From assembly GCF_001043955.1 (NCBI RefSeq), contig NZ_LABZ01000008.1, positions 1-43,606 on the forward strand: a stretch of DNA of 43,606 nt, in the 5' to 3' direction. Position 1 is the first letter of the stretch. Each line of letters opens with the position of its first letter. The position numbers and the translations under genes were made by a program. Positions 7,916-16,883 of the stretch are shown piece after piece. Origin of the DNA: Methylobacterium tarhaniae. Its GTDB lineage: Bacteria; Pseudomonadota; Alphaproteobacteria; Rhizobiales; Beijerinckiaceae. The notes under the pieces were generated by a model. That model saw only the letters and a program-made list of their open reading frames with translations, did not search any database and was not told where the DNA came from.

Positions 7916-10690
7916 ATGAAAGTCGTCGTCGTCGAGTCGCCCGCCAAAGCCAAGACGATCAATAAATACCTCGGCAGCGACTACGAGGTGCTGGCCTCGT
8001 TCGGGCATATCCGGGATCTTCCGGCGAAAGACGGCTCGGTCGATCCCGAGCAGGACTTCCATATGCTGTGGGAGCTGGAGGATCGTGGGGCGAAGCGCGT
8101 CGCCGAGATCGCGAAAGCCGTGAAGGGCGCCGATACCCTGATCCTGGCGACCGACCCGGACCGCGAGGGCGAGGCGATTTCCTGGCACGTGCTGGAGGCG
8201 CTGCAAGCGAAGAAGGTGCTCAAGGACGTCGCGGTCGAGCGCGTCACCTTCAACGCCATCACCAAGGATGCGGTCGAGACCGCGATGGCCCAGCCGCGGG
8301 CGATCGACCAGGCCCTCGTCGATGCCTACCTGGCGCGCCGCGCGCTCGATTATCTCGTCGGCTTCAACCTCTCGCCGGTCCTGTGGCGCAAGCTGCCGGG
8401 CGCCCGTTCGGCAGGCCGGGTGCAGTCGGTGGCGCTCCGCCTCGTCTGCGACCGCGAGCGCGAGATCGAGACCTTCAAGCCGCGGGAATACTGGTCGATC
8501 GTCGCCACGCTCAAGACCGAGAGCGGGGCGGTGTTCGAAGCCCGGCTCGTCGGCGCCGACGGCAAGCGGATCCAGCGCCTCGACGTCGGCAATGCCGAGG
8601 AGGCCGAGGCCTTCCGGCGCGACCTGGAACTCGCCACCTTCACGGTCGCCTCGGTCGAGGCCAAGCCCGCCAAGCGCCACCCGCAGCCGCCCTTCACCAC
8701 CTCGACGCTCCAGCAGGAAGCCTCGCGCAAGCTCGGCCTCGCGCCGGCCCAGACCATGCGGGTGGCGCAACGCCTCTACGAGGGCGTCGAGATCGGCGGC
8801 GAGACCGTCGGCCTCATCACCTACATGCGGACCGACGGTGTCGACATGGCGCCGGAGGCGGTGGCACAGGCGCGCGAGGTGATCGGCGCCGAGTACGGCG
8901 ACGCCTACGTGCCGGGGGCGCCGCGCAAGTACAGTGTCAAGGCCAAGAACGCGCAGGAGGCCCACGAGGCGGTGCGCCCGACCGATCTCGGCCGGCTGCC
9001 GAAGGAGGTCGCCCGCACCCTCGATCCCGAGCAGGCCAAGCTCTACGAACTGATCTGGATCCGCACGGTGGCGAGCCAGATGGAATCGGCGGAGCTGGAG
9101 CGCACCACCGTCGAGATCGCCGCCCAGGTCGGCCCTCGCCGCATCGATTTGCGCGCCACCGGCCAGGTGGTGAAGTTCGACGGCTTCCTCACCCTCTACC
9201 AGGAGGGCAAGGACGACGAGGAGGACGAGGAATCTCGCCGCCTGCCGCCGATGCGCAAGGACGACGCGCTGACCCGCGAGCGCATCGCCGCGACCCAGCA
9301 CTTCACCGAGCCGCCGCCGCGCTACTCCGAGGCGAGCCTGGTCAAGCGGATGGAGGAGCTGGGGATCGGCCGGCCCTCGACCTACGCCGCCGTGCTCCAG
9401 GTCCTGCGCGACCGCGAATACGTCAAGATCGACAAGAAGCGCCTGGTGCCGGAGGACAAGGGCCGGATCGTCACCGGCTTCCTCGAGAGCTTCTTCCGCC
9501 GCTACGTCGAGTACGACTTCACCGCCGATCTCGAGACGCAGCTCGACCGGGTCTCGAACGCCGAGATCGACTGGCGGGCGGTTTTGCGCGATTTCTGGCG
9601 CGACTTCTCGGCGGCGATCGCCGGGACCAAGGAGCTGCGCACCGCGGAGGTGCTGGAGGCGCTGAACGGCTTACTCGCCGAGCACATCTTCCCGGCCAAG
9701 GCCGACGGCTCGAACCCGCGCGCCTGCCCGAACTGCGCCAGCGGCCAGCTCTCGCTCAAGCTCGGCAAGTTCGGCGCCTTCGTCGGCTGCTCGAACTATC
9801 CGGAGTGCAAGTATACCCGCCAGCTCAACGCGACCGGCCTCGATGGCGACGGCGAGGGAGCCGGCGAGGGCGGCCAGCCCGGCGTGCGGGTCCTCGGCGA
9901 CGATCCCGAGACCGGCCTGCCCGTGACCCTGCGCGACGGCCGCTTCGGCCCCTTCGTGCAGCTCGGCGAGGCCTCGGCCGAGAAGGGGGCGGAGAAGCCC
10001 AAGCGCTCCTCGCTGCCCAAGGGCTTGTCGCCGTCGGCGGTCGATCTGGAGAAGGCGCTCAAGCTCCTCTCGCTGCCGCGCGAGGTGGCGCGCCATCCCG
10101 AGACCGGCGAGCCGATCCTGGCCAATATCGGCCGCTACGGGCCTTACGTGCAGCACGGCAAGACCTACGCCAATCTCGGCAAGGACGACGACGTGCTGGA
10201 GGTCGGCGCCAACCGCGCCATCGACCTGATCGTCCAGAAGGAGCAGGGCGGCGGGCGTCCGGCGCAGGATCCGGGCCGCGTGATCGGCACCGCGCCGGAT
10301 ACCGGCAAGCCGGTCACCGTCAAGGCCGGCCGCTACGGACCCTACGTCACCGACGGCGAGATCAACGCCACCCTGCCGAAGGGGGCCGACGCCGAGGCGG
10401 TGACCCTCGACGAGGCGTTGCGCCTGATCGCGGCCCGCCGCGAGGCCGGGGGCGGCACGAAGAAGAAGGCGGGCGCGCGGAAAGCCGCGGGCAAGACCAC
10501 GAAGGCCACGAAGACCGCGGCGAAGGACAAGGCTGAGGTCACGGCATCCGGCGAGGATGGCGCGGACGCGAAGCCGAAGCCGGCCGCGCGCAAGACGGCG
10601 GCGAAGAGTGCGGCGGTGAAACCGGCCGCCAAGAAGGCACCGGCGAAGAAGCCGGCGGCCAAGGCGGCCAAGAGCGCGGCCGGCGAATAG
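7916..10690 (+). CDS. topA: DNA topoisomerase I
   Basis: A type IA topoisomerase of 924 residues that relaxes negative supercoils. It starts with the Toprim domain (MKVVVVESPAKAKTI) and carries the acidic triad DPDREGEA near residue 80. The active-site tyrosine is Tyr303 in ITYMRTDG. One four-cysteine zinc ribbon begins at Cys604 (CPNC...C...C), followed by topoisomerase C-terminal repeats with RYGPYV signatures. The last roughly 80 residues are an Ala/Lys/Pro-rich tail like histone H1, expected to bind DNA. The ATG was chosen to match the conserved N-terminus. A TTGACA at 7795-7800 is a possible -35 element. Divergent from pyrB, convergent with ruvX. Confidence 0.97.
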   Translation: MKVVVVESPAKAKTINKYLGSDYEVLASFGHIRDLPAKDGSVDPEQDFHMLWELEDRGAKRVAEIAKAVKGADTLILATDPDREGEAISWHVLEALQAKKVLKDVAVERVTFNAITKDAVETAMAQPRAIDQALVDAYLARRALDYLVGFNLSPVLWRKLPGARSAGRVQSVALRLVCDREREIETFKPREYWSIVATLKTESGAVFEARLVGADGKRIQRLDVGNAEEAEAFRRDLELATFTVASVEAKPAKRHPQPPFTTSTLQQEASRKLGLAPAQTMRVAQRLYEGVEIGGETVGLITYMRTDGVDMAPEAVAQAREVIGAEYGDAYVPGAPRKYSVKAKNAQEAHEAVRPTDLGRLPKEVARTLDPEQAKLYELIWIRTVASQMESAELERTTVEIAAQVGPRRIDLRATGQVVKFDGFLTLYQEGKDDEEDEESRRLPPMRKDDALTRERIAATQHFTEPPPRYSEASLVKRMEELGIGRPSTYAAVLQVLRDREYVKIDKKRLVPEDKGRIVTGFLESFFRRYVEYDFTADLETQLDRVSNAEIDWRAVLRDFWRDFSAAIAGTKELRTAEVLEALNGLLAEHIFPAKADGSNPRACPNCASGQLSLKLGKFGAFVGCSNYPECKYTRQLNATGLDGDGEGAGEGGQPGVRVLGDDPETGLPVTLRDGRFGPFVQLGEASAEKGAEKPKRSSLPKGLSPSAVDLEKALKLLSLPREVARHPETGEPILANIGRYGPYVQHGKTYANLGKDDDVLEVGANRAIDLIVQKEQGGGRPAQDPGRVIGTAPDTGKPVTVKAGRYGPYVTDGEINATLPKGADAEAVTLDEALRLIAARREAGGGTKKKAGARKAAGKTTKATKTAAKDKAEVTASGEDGADAKPKPAARKTAAKSAAVKPAAKKAPAKKPAAKAAKSAAGE

Positions 10691-10703
10691 GGCGCACCGG
10701 CCC

Positions 10704-10936
10704 AACCCTCCCCCCTCTGCGGGGGAGGGTGCCCCACGGAGTGGGGCGGGAGAGGGGAACCACGCTTCCGGATCAAGCGGACCCGTTCTGACGGGCGCCC
10801 TCTGGATCAGCGTCGCGCTGCCCCTCTCCCGGCCCCTGCTGACGCAGGGGCCACCCTCCCCCGTCCCAAGTCGGGCTTGCCCGACTTGGGCACAGGGATG
10901 CGGAACTCGGGCAAGCCCGAGTTCCGTGGGGGGAGG
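10704..10936. repeat. GC-rich intergenic palindromic element, copy 2, carrying an inserted 62-bp double palindrome
   Basis: It has the same architecture as 6556-6728: left arm CCCTCCCCCCTCTGCGGGGG (from 10706), then GGGCGGGAGAGGGGAACCAC (from about 10744), then CGTCGCGCTGCCCCTCTCCC (from about 10811). The right arm (10851-10936) is interrupted: where copy 1 has a few bases, this copy holds the 62-bp double palindrome at 10865-10926. The element fills the space between the convergent topA and ruvX and may act as a two-way terminator. Confidence 0.85.
10865..10926. repeat. 62-bp double palindrome, copy A
   Basis: Two 26-base perfect palindromes separated by 10 bases. The first (10865-10890) has 12-base arms CCCAAGTCGGGC and a TT loop. 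The second (10901-10926) has arms CGGAACTCGGGC and an AA loop, meaning the reverse orientation. Both share the core CGGGC-(TT or AA)-GCCCG. The 26+10+26 layout is identical to copy B at 30128-30189. Confidence 0.9.
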
Positions 10937-10953
10937 GTTCGGGTGCGCCGCCC

Positions 10954-11448
10954 CTATCCTTCCGGGAAATCCTCCCCGTCCTCGCGCAGCCCGTCGAGCA
11001 CGTCGAGGCAGCCTTGCAGGATGTAGGCCGCCGCGAGCTTGTCGACGAGTTCGCCGCGCCGCGCCCGGGAGGCATCGGCCTCCAGCAGGGTTCGCGTGAC
11101 GGCGGCCGTCGACAGGCGCTCGTCCCAGAACAGCACCGGCAGGGGCAGGATCGGCTTGAGGTTACGGACGAAGGCCCGGGTCGATTGCACCCGCGGGCCC
11201 TCGCTGCCGTCCATGTTGAGGGGAAGCCCGACCACCAGCCCGCCGACCCCGTGCTTCGTCGCGATGGCCGCCAGGGCCGCGGCGTCGGCCGTGAACTTGA
11301 CCCGCTTGATCGTCTCCAGCGGCGAGGCGATCCGGCGCTGCACGTCCGAGAGGGCGAGCCCGATGGTCTTGGTGCCGAGGTCGAGCCCGAGCAGGCGGGC
11401 GCCGCCGCGCGATTCGGCCGCGAAGGCCGCGATCGTCTCCCGGTTCAC
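10954..11448 (-). CDS. ruvX: RuvX/YqgF family Holliday-junction resolvase-like protein
   Basis: A 164-residue RNase H-fold nuclease of the YqgF family, implicated in 16S rRNA 5'-end maturation and proposed as a resolvase. The first catalytic Asp lies in [16 protein letters not shown] (near residues 20-35), the Glu in FWDERLST, and the last Asp in the C-terminal KLAAAYILQ region. [10 protein letters not shown] is the family signature. Start is GTG. It is convergent with topA across the palindromic repeat and divergent from the UPF0173 hydrolase by 110 bases. Confidence 0.92.
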   Translation of the reverse strand: MNRETIAAFAAESRGGARLLGLDLGTKTIGLALSDVQRRIASPLETIKRVKFTADAAALAAIATKHGVGGLVVGLPLNMDGSEGPRVQSTRAFVRNLKPILPLPVLFWDERLSTAAVTRTLLEADASRARRGELVDKLAAAYILQGCLDVLDGLREDGEDFPEG

Positions 11449-11558
11449 GGCCGGCCTCCGCGCGTTAGGTAGGCGTTGCCGGCCCCGCCCCGCCGCAGCG
11501 TCCGGGCGGCCGGCCGCCGCGTCCCGTTCCTAAAAATCCTTCGCCCGGAGATTGTCCG

Positions 11559-12260
11559 ATGCGCATCACCTGGTTCGGCCATTCCGCCTTCCGCCTCGAT
11601 TTCGGCTCTTCCCACGTGTTGATCGATCCGTTCTTCAGCGGCAACCCAGCCTTCGCGGGCGACCGCAAGGCGGCGACCGAGGGCGCGACCCACATCCTGG
11701 TCACCCATGGCCATGGCGACCATGTCGGCGACACGGTCGAGATCGCCGCCGAGACCGGCGCCAAGGTCGTCACCAACTACGACCTGTGCATGTGGCTGTC
11801 CTCGAAGGGCGTGACGCAATTCGAGCCGATGAATACCGGCGGCACGGTCGACGCCGGCGGTTTCAGGGTCAGCCTGGTGCGGGCCGACCATTCCGCCGGC
11901 ATGAGCGAGGCCGGGGTGACGGTGCCGCTCGGGCAGCCGAACGGCGTCATCGTGCGGGCCGAGGGCGAGCCCACGATCTACCACATGGGCGATACCGACA
12001 TCTTCGGCGACATGGCGCTGATCCAGGAGATCTACCGCCCCGACGTGCTCATGGTGCCGATCGGCGACCGCTTCACCATGGGCGCCGAGACCGCTTCGCT
12101 CGCCGTGAAGCGCTTCTTCCAGCCCAAGGCCGTGATCCCCTGCCACTACGGCTCCTTCCCGATCGTCGACCAGAGCGCCGACCGCTTCGTCGCCGCCCTC
12201 GACGGCAGCGGCGTGCAGGTGATCGTGCCGCACAAGGGCACCGCCGTCACGGTGCAGTAG
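11559..12260 (+). CDS. UPF0173 metal-dependent hydrolase (metallo-beta-lactamase fold)
   Basis: A 233-residue protein of the UPF0173 group. The dinuclear metal motif [10 protein letters not shown] is at about residues 49-58, with further ligands in RADHSAG, HMGDTD and the C-terminal CHYGSFP. The physiological substrate of this family is not established. A CCGGAG ribosome-binding site precedes the ATG. It stands alone: ruvX is divergent upstream, and a region with CtrA-like sites follows. Confidence 0.9.
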   Translation: MRITWFGHSAFRLDFGSSHVLIDPFFSGNPAFAGDRKAATEGATHILVTHGHGDHVGDTVEIAAETGAKVVTNYDLCMWLSSKGVTQFEPMNTGGTVDAGGFRVSLVRADHSAGMSEAGVTVPLGQPNGVIVRAEGEPTIYHMGDTDIFGDMALIQEIYRPDVLMVPIGDRFTMGAETASLAVKRFFQPKAVIPCHYGSFPIVDQSADRFVAALDGSGVQVIVPHKGTAVTVQ

Positions 12261-12327
12261 AGCCGCGCCGCGTCCGCCCTCCCCGGGGGCGGGCGCGAGG
12301 AGCCGGGGCCGGGCGGCAACATTAAGG

Positions 12328-12343
12328 TTAACAAGAGGTTGAC
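12328..12343. promoter_or_regulatory. CtrA-like binding box 1 (TTAA-N7-TTGAC)
   Basis: TTAA at 12328-12331, seven bases, then TTGAC at 12339-12343, one mismatch from the alphaproteobacterial CtrA consensus TTAA-N7-TTAAC. Another TTAA is at 12322-12325. TTAA is rare in this GC-rich DNA. Confidence 0.5.
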
Positions 12344-12366
12344 ATGGCGGGGCCGGGCCGGCGGGA

Positions 12367-12382
12367 TTAACGAGACGTTAAC
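12367..12382. promoter_or_regulatory. CtrA-like binding box 2 (perfect TTAA-N7-TTAAC)
   Basis: TTAA at 12367-12370, CGAGACG, then TTAAC at 12378-12382, an exact match to the full CtrA consensus. It lies 28 bases upstream of the GTG of the next hypothetical gene and 23 bases after box 1, a spacing usual in CtrA-regulated promoters. Confidence 0.6.
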
Positions 12383-12409
12383 CTGCCGTCTTCCCGCTGC
12401 GAGGTCGCC

Positions 12410-12883
12410 GTGGCCGCCGTCATCCTTCCCTTCGCGCTCGCCACCGGACGGCAGCAACGCGCGCCCCTCCTGGGGCCGGCCCCGCGGCTGCAGGGCTGGA
12501 TGACCCTCGACCTCGACGGGGCCTTGAGCCCGCTGCGGGGCCCGCTGCCCGCCGCCATCGGGAGCTTCGCGCCGGGCGGAACCGCCGGGCCTCGCCGCCG
12601 CGTGCCGGCGGAGGCGATCCTCGCGATCGGCCGCCGGGCCCGCCGGACCGCGAACCGTCCGGCCGCGCGGGACACGTTCCCTGTCCGAGCCCTCCCCCCG
12701 ACGCCCGCACGCGCAACGATGCCGCGCAAGCACAGGCTGATGCTGCTGACCGCCGTCGCGGTGCTCTATTCCGGCGGGATGGAGGCGCGGCGGAACTGGA
12801 AGCCGCGGGCGGTGCTGATCGAGGCGCCACAGAGCCGGGCCCACGCCATCGCGGCGTTGCCGCTGCGGATCCCGGCGGCCTGA
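12410..12883 (+). CDS. Hypothetical protein behind CtrA-like sites
   Basis: I do not recognise this 157-residue product. The codon pattern fits neighbouring genes, with strong GC in third positions, and a GAGG ribosome-binding site sits six bases before the GTG. It is rich in Ala, Arg and Pro with no clear domain. A single hydrophobic stretch (LMLLTAVAVLY) near residues 109-119 follows basic residues and might be a membrane anchor or, from the internal ATG at 12719, a short secreted protein. The two CtrA-like boxes immediately upstream are the best argument that it is expressed. The gene ends 110 bases before gatC. Confidence 0.45.
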   Translation: MAAVILPFALATGRQQRAPLLGPAPRLQGWMTLDLDGALSPLRGPLPAAIGSFAPGGTAGPRRRVPAEAILAIGRRARRTANRPAARDTFPVRALPPTPARATMPRKHRLMLLTAVAVLYSGGMEARRNWKPRAVLIEAPQSRAHAIAALPLRIPAA

Positions 12884-12993
12884 GCGCCCCGCCCGTTGCG
12901 GCAGCGCGAAAGCCGGTGCTATAGCGCCCGGCGGCCGTGAACCGGTCGCCGGGCGCTATGGCCCGGTCCCTCGCTTGTCCGAACGGAGTGCCC

Positions 12994-13281
12994 ATGTCGG
13001 TCGACGCCAAGACGGTCCGGCGCATCGCGCACCTGGCGCGGATCGCAGTCACCGACGACGAGGTGGCGCCGCTCCAGGACGAGCTCAACGCCATCCTGTC
13101 CTTCGTCGAGCAGCTCGACGCGGTCGACGTGTCGGGCGTCGAGCCGATGACCTCGGTGACCCCGATGGCGATGAAGAGCCGCGAGGACGTGATCACCGAT
13201 GGCGGCCATGCCCGCGAGATCGTGTTCAACGCGCCGCTGACCGAGGACAACTATTTCCTGGTGCCGAAGGTCGTCGAGTAA
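12994..13281 (+). CDS. gatC: Asp-tRNA(Asn)/Glu-tRNA(Gln) amidotransferase subunit C
   Basis: The 95-residue GatC stabilises the GatAB complex, which converts misacylated Glu-tRNA(Gln) and Asp-tRNA(Asn) to the correct amides. The family pattern is complete: [13 protein letters not shown] at the N-terminus, [15 protein letters not shown] in the middle and the C-terminal [10 protein letters not shown]. It is the first gene of gatC-gatA-(membrane protein)-gatB, all on the plus strand. A 61-base gap separates it from gatA. Confidence 0.95.
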   Translation: MSVDAKTVRRIAHLARIAVTDDEVAPLQDELNAILSFVEQLDAVDVSGVEPMTSVTPMAMKSREDVITDGGHAREIVFNAPLTEDNYFLVPKVVE

Positions 13282-13342
13282 CCTCGACCCACTTCGAGAG
13301 CGCACCCATGGCGGCCGACAGGCCGCGACAGGACGGACGATC

Positions 13343-14836
13343 GTGAGCACCAAGCCGGCAGACCTGACCGACCTCACCCTGGCGCAGGCCCGCGACGGCC
13401 TGCGGGCCAAGGACTTCTCCGCCCGGGAACTGACGCAGGCCCACATCGCGGCGATCGAGAAGGCCCGCGTGCTCAACGCCTACCTGCTCGAGACGCCCGA
13501 CCGGGCGCTGGCCATGGCCGACGTCGCCGACCAGAAGCTCGCCGCCGGCGAGGCCCGGCCGCTCGAGGGCCTGCCGCTCGGCATCAAGGACCTGTTCTGC
13601 ACCCACGGGGTGACCACCACGGCGGGCTCGAAGATCCTCGAAGGCTTCCAGCCGCATTACGAATCCACCGTCACCCACAATCTGTGGCGCGACGGCGCGG
13701 TGATGCTCGGCAAGCTCAACCTCGACGAGTTCGCCATGGGCTCGTCGAACGAGACCAGCGCCTTCGGCCCGGTGATCTCGCCCTGGCGTCGCAAGGATTC
13801 CGACACCAAGCTGGTGCCCGGCGGCTCGTCGGGCGGCTCGGCCGCCGCGGTCGCGGCCCGCCTGTGCCTGGGCGCCACCGCCACCGATACCGGCGGCTCG
13901 ATCCGCCAGCCGGCGGCCTTCACCGGCACGGTCGGCATCAAGCCGACTTACGGCCGCTGCTCGCGCTGGGGCACCGTCGCCTTCGCGTCGTCCCTCGACC
14001 AGGCCGGCCCGATCGCCCGCACGGTGCGCGACACCGCGATCCTGCTGACCTCGATGTCCGGCCACGACGACAAGGACACGACCTCGGTCAATCTGCCTGT
14101 CCCCGATTTCGAGGCCGCGGTGAATCGCGGCGTCAAGGGCCTGACCATCGGCATCCCGAAGGAGTACCGGGTCGACGGCATGCCGACCGAGATCGAGCGC
14201 CTGTGGCAGCAGGGCGCCGACTGGCTGCGCGACGCCGGCGCCAAGGTGGTCGAGGTGTCGCTGCCGCACACCCAATACGCGCTGCCGGCCTACTACATCG
14301 TGGCCCCGGCCGAGGCCTCCTCGAACCTCGCCCGCTACGACGGCGTCCGCTACGGCCTGCGCGTGCCGGGGCGTGACATCGTCGGGATGTACGAGGGGAC
14401 CCGCGCCGCCGGCTTCGGCCGTGAGGTCAAGCGCCGGATCATGATCGGCACCTACGTGCTCTCGGCCGGCTATTACGACGCCTATTACGTCCGGGCGCAG
14501 AAGATCCGCACCCTGATCAAGCGCGACTTCGAGCAGGTCTACGCCTCGGGCGTCGACGCGATCCTGACCCCCACCACCCCGTCCGCCGCCTTCGGCTTCG
14601 GCGAGAAGGCGAAGGCCGATCCGGTCGAGATGTACCTCCTCGACGTGTTCACCGTGACGGTGAACATGGCGGGTCTCCCGGGCCTCGCGGTGCCGGCGGG
14701 TCTCGACGCGCAAGGTCTGCCGCTCGGCCTCCAGCTCATCGGCCGCCCCTTCGACGAGGAGACGCTGTTCGCCGCGGGCCAGGTGATCGAGGAGGCGGCG
14801 GGCCGCATCGCCCTGCCGCAGGCGTGGTGGGCGTGA
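13343..14836 (+). CDS. gatA: Asp-tRNA(Asn)/Glu-tRNA(Gln) amidotransferase subunit A
   Basis: The glutaminase subunit, 497 residues, of the amidase-signature family. The catalytic triad is visible: Lys82 in LGIKDLF, the cis-Ser in [11 protein letters not shown] (158-168), and nucleophile Ser185 in [10 protein letters not shown]. It releases ammonia from glutamine and passes it to GatB. The start is a GTG preceded by AGGACGGA at suitable distance. The stop overlaps the GTG of the next small membrane-protein gene (GTGA). Confidence 0.96.
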   Translation: MSTKPADLTDLTLAQARDGLRAKDFSARELTQAHIAAIEKARVLNAYLLETPDRALAMADVADQKLAAGEARPLEGLPLGIKDLFCTHGVTTTAGSKILEGFQPHYESTVTHNLWRDGAVMLGKLNLDEFAMGSSNETSAFGPVISPWRRKDSDTKLVPGGSSGGSAAAVAARLCLGATATDTGGSIRQPAAFTGTVGIKPTYGRCSRWGTVAFASSLDQAGPIARTVRDTAILLTSMSGHDDKDTTSVNLPVPDFEAAVNRGVKGLTIGIPKEYRVDGMPTEIERLWQQGADWLRDAGAKVVEVSLPHTQYALPAYYIVAPAEASSNLARYDGVRYGLRVPGRDIVGMYEGTRAAGFGREVKRRIMIGTYVLSAGYYDAYYVRAQKIRTLIKRDFEQVYASGVDAILTPTTPSAAFGFGEKAKADPVEMYLLDVFTVTVNMAGLPGLAVPAGLDAQGLPLGLQLIGRPFDEETLFAAGQVIEEAAGRIALPQAWWA

Positions 14837-15141
14837 ACCACCCGACCGTCCCCTATTACCCGCCCGAAGTCTGGATCATGGCGGCATTCGACCCCGTCCT
14901 GATCGGGCTCGCGCTCTATCTCGGCTGGAAGGCGGATCAGTTCGGCAAGGTGGTGCTCGTCGCGATGATCGCGCTGGTCGCCTCGGTGCTGGTGTCGTGG
15001 GTGCTGACCGGGATCGGCGTGCCGTGGCCGGCGCCGATCGGGCGCGAACTCCCGACCTTCTTCCCCGTGCGCACGGCGGCGGCGGTGATCTACGCGATCA
15101 TCGGCTACACCGCCCGGCGGACGATCGCGCCGCGCGCTTGA
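14833..15141 (+). CDS. Small membrane protein between gatA and gatB
   Basis: An unrecognised protein of about 102 residues. After a polar start rich in Pro and Tyr there are three hydrophobic segments (around [35 protein letters not shown] and [13 protein letters not shown]), so it is an inner-membrane protein with three likely helices and a basic C-terminus. The chosen GTG overlaps the gatA stop by four bases; another GTG nine bases upstream is possible. The overlap suggests it is co-translated with gatA, but there is no known role for such a protein in tRNA amidation. Confidence 0.7.
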   Translation: MNHPTVPYYPPEVWIMAAFDPVLIGLALYLGWKADQFGKVVLVAMIALVASVLVSWVLTGIGVPWPAPIGRELPTFFPVRTAAAVIYAIIGYTARRTIAPRA

Positions 15142-15179
15142 CGGCTTCGCGCCGCCCTTCCTACTAGGCATGAAACCGT

Positions 15180-15201
15180 CCCCTCTCCCGCGGGAGAGGG
15201 G
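15180..15201. repeat. Perfect 22-base palindrome, fragment of the GC-rich element family
   Basis: CCCCTCTCCCG followed directly by its reverse complement. The arms match the inner blocks of the elements at 6556-6728 and 10704-10936. It lies 27 bases before the gatB start, so on RNA it would form a hairpin in the leader just upstream of the ribosome-binding region. Confidence 0.75.
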
Positions 15202-15228
15202 AGCTCGTGCGAGAGACAGAAGACCCTC

Positions 15229-16701
15229 ATGAACGCTCCCGTGAACCCCAAGAAGCTGATCAAGGGCGCGCTGGGCGACTGGGAGGTGGTGATCGGCATG
15301 GAGATCCATGCCCAGGTCACCAGCCGCTCGAAGCTGTTTTCCGGCGCGCCGACGGCCTTCGGGGCCGAGCCGAACGACAACGTCTCGCTGGTCGACGCCG
15401 CGATGCCCGGCATGCTGCCGGTGATCAACCGCGAATGCGTCGCCCAGGCGGTGCGCACGGGCCTCGGGCTCAAGGCGCAGATCAACCACCGCTCGGTGTT
15501 CGACCGGAAGAACTACTTCTACCCGGACCTGCCCCAGGGCTACCAGATCAGCCAGTACAAGAGCCCGATCGTCGGCGAGGGCGAGGTGCTGGTCGACCTG
15601 CCCGACGGCGAGAGCATCCGGGTCGGAATCGAGCGCCTGCATCTGGAGCAGGATGCCGGCAAGTCCCTGCACGACCAGCACCCGACGATGAGCTTCGTCG
15701 ACCTCAACCGGTCGGGCGTGGCGCTGATGGAGATCGTCTCGAAGCCGGACCTGCGCTCGTCGGAGGAGGCCAAGGCCTACGTGACGAAGCTGCGCACCAT
15801 CCTGCGCTATCTCGGCACCTGCGACGGCGACATGGAGAAGGGCAATCTCCGCGCCGACGTGAACGTGTCCGTCCGCAAGCCCGGCGACCCCTTCGGCACC
15901 CGCTGCGAGATCAAGAACGTCAACTCGATCCGCTTCATCGGCCAGGCGATCGAGGTCGAGGCGCGGCGCCAGATCGCCATCATCGAGGATGGCGGCACGA
16001 TCGACCAGGAAACCCGCCTGTTCGACCCGAACAAGGGCGAGACCCGCTCGATGCGCTCGAAGGAAGAGGCGCACGATTACCGCTACTTCCCCGACCCGGA
16101 CCTGCTGCCGCTCGAATTCGACCAGGCCTTCGTCGATGGTCTGGCCGCCGGCCTGCCCGAGCTGCCCGATGCCAAGAAGGCCCGCTTCATCGAGTCCTAC
16201 GGCCTGTCGCCCTATGACGCGACGGTGCTGGTGGCCGAGCGCGCCTCCGCCGACTATTTCGAGGCGGTCGCCAAGGGCCGCGACGGCAAGATCGCCGCGA
16301 ACTGGGTCATCAACGAGCTGTTCGGCCGCCTGAACAAGGAAGGTAAGTCGATCGAGGACAGCCCGGTCTCGGCCGGCCAGCTCGGCGCGATCGTCGATCT
16401 CATCGGCGACGGCACCATCTCGGGCAAGATCGCCAAGGACGTGTTCGAGATCGTCTGGAGCGAGGGCGGCGAGCCGCGCCAGATCGTCGAGAGCCGGGGC
16501 CTGCGCCAGGTGACCGATACCGGCGCCATCGAGGCGGCGATCGACCAGATCATCGCCGCCAACCCGGACAAGGTCGAGCAGGCCAAGGCCAAGCCGACCC
16601 TGCTCGGCTGGTTCGTCGGCCAGACCATGAAGGCCACCGGCGGCAAGGCCAACCCGGCGGCGGTGAACGCCCTGCTCAAGGCGAAGCTCGGCATCGAGTA
16701 G
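15229..16701 (+). CDS. gatB: Asp-tRNA(Asn)/Glu-tRNA(Gln) amidotransferase subunit B
   Basis: GatB (490 residues) binds the misacylated tRNA, phosphorylates the side-chain carboxylate and accepts ammonia from GatA. The cradle signatures are present: [18 protein letters not shown] near residue 22, the [15 protein letters not shown] motif near 96-110, and [10 protein letters not shown] near 205. The C-terminal YqeY-like tail domain (about 345-490) ends [11 protein letters not shown], as usual. A membrane-protein gene separates it from gatA. Confidence 0.97.
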   Translation: MNAPVNPKKLIKGALGDWEVVIGMEIHAQVTSRSKLFSGAPTAFGAEPNDNVSLVDAAMPGMLPVINRECVAQAVRTGLGLKAQINHRSVFDRKNYFYPDLPQGYQISQYKSPIVGEGEVLVDLPDGESIRVGIERLHLEQDAGKSLHDQHPTMSFVDLNRSGVALMEIVSKPDLRSSEEAKAYVTKLRTILRYLGTCDGDMEKGNLRADVNVSVRKPGDPFGTRCEIKNVNSIRFIGQAIEVEARRQIAIIEDGGTIDQETRLFDPNKGETRSMRSKEEAHDYRYFPDPDLLPLEFDQAFVDGLAAGLPELPDAKKARFIESYGLSPYDATVLVAERASADYFEAVAKGRDGKIAANWVINELFGRLNKEGKSIEDSPVSAGQLGAIVDLIGDGTISGKIAKDVFEIVWSEGGEPRQIVESRGLRQVTDTGAIEAAIDQIIAANPDKVEQAKAKPTLLGWFVGQTMKATGGKANPAAVNALLKAKLGIE

Positions 16702-16727
16702 CGAAGCCCCGACGGCGCCCGCGTGAG

Positions 16728-16751
16728 CCCTCCCCCCTCTGCGGGGGAGGG
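16728..16751. repeat. Short palindrome of the GC-rich element family
   Basis: CCCTCCCCC, loop CTCTGC, GGGGGAGGG: a nine-base-pair stem identical to one outer arm of the elements at 6556 and 10704. It lies 27 bases after the gatB stop and could serve as a transcript-ending or stabilising hairpin; there is no T-tract. Confidence 0.75.
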
Positions 16752-16883
16752 TTCAGCTGCGTCGTGCCTCTTCCCGCGGCGGATCGCCGTCGGCGCTCCC
16801 GCTCCCTTGCCGGCCCATGCCCCGGCTCCATACCCTCGCGAGCGGCCTCCCGGCGGGACGGCCCGCCCCTCCCGCGAGGCCGC

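Noticed and set aside
8068..10536. An 822-codon frame overlapping topA in another frame
   Set aside because: topA has complete catalytic and zinc-ribbon motifs; the alternative is a composition artefact.
6556..10936. CRISPR array
   Set aside because: The repeats are palindromic elements kilobases apart; there is no regular repeat-spacer pattern and no cas gene.
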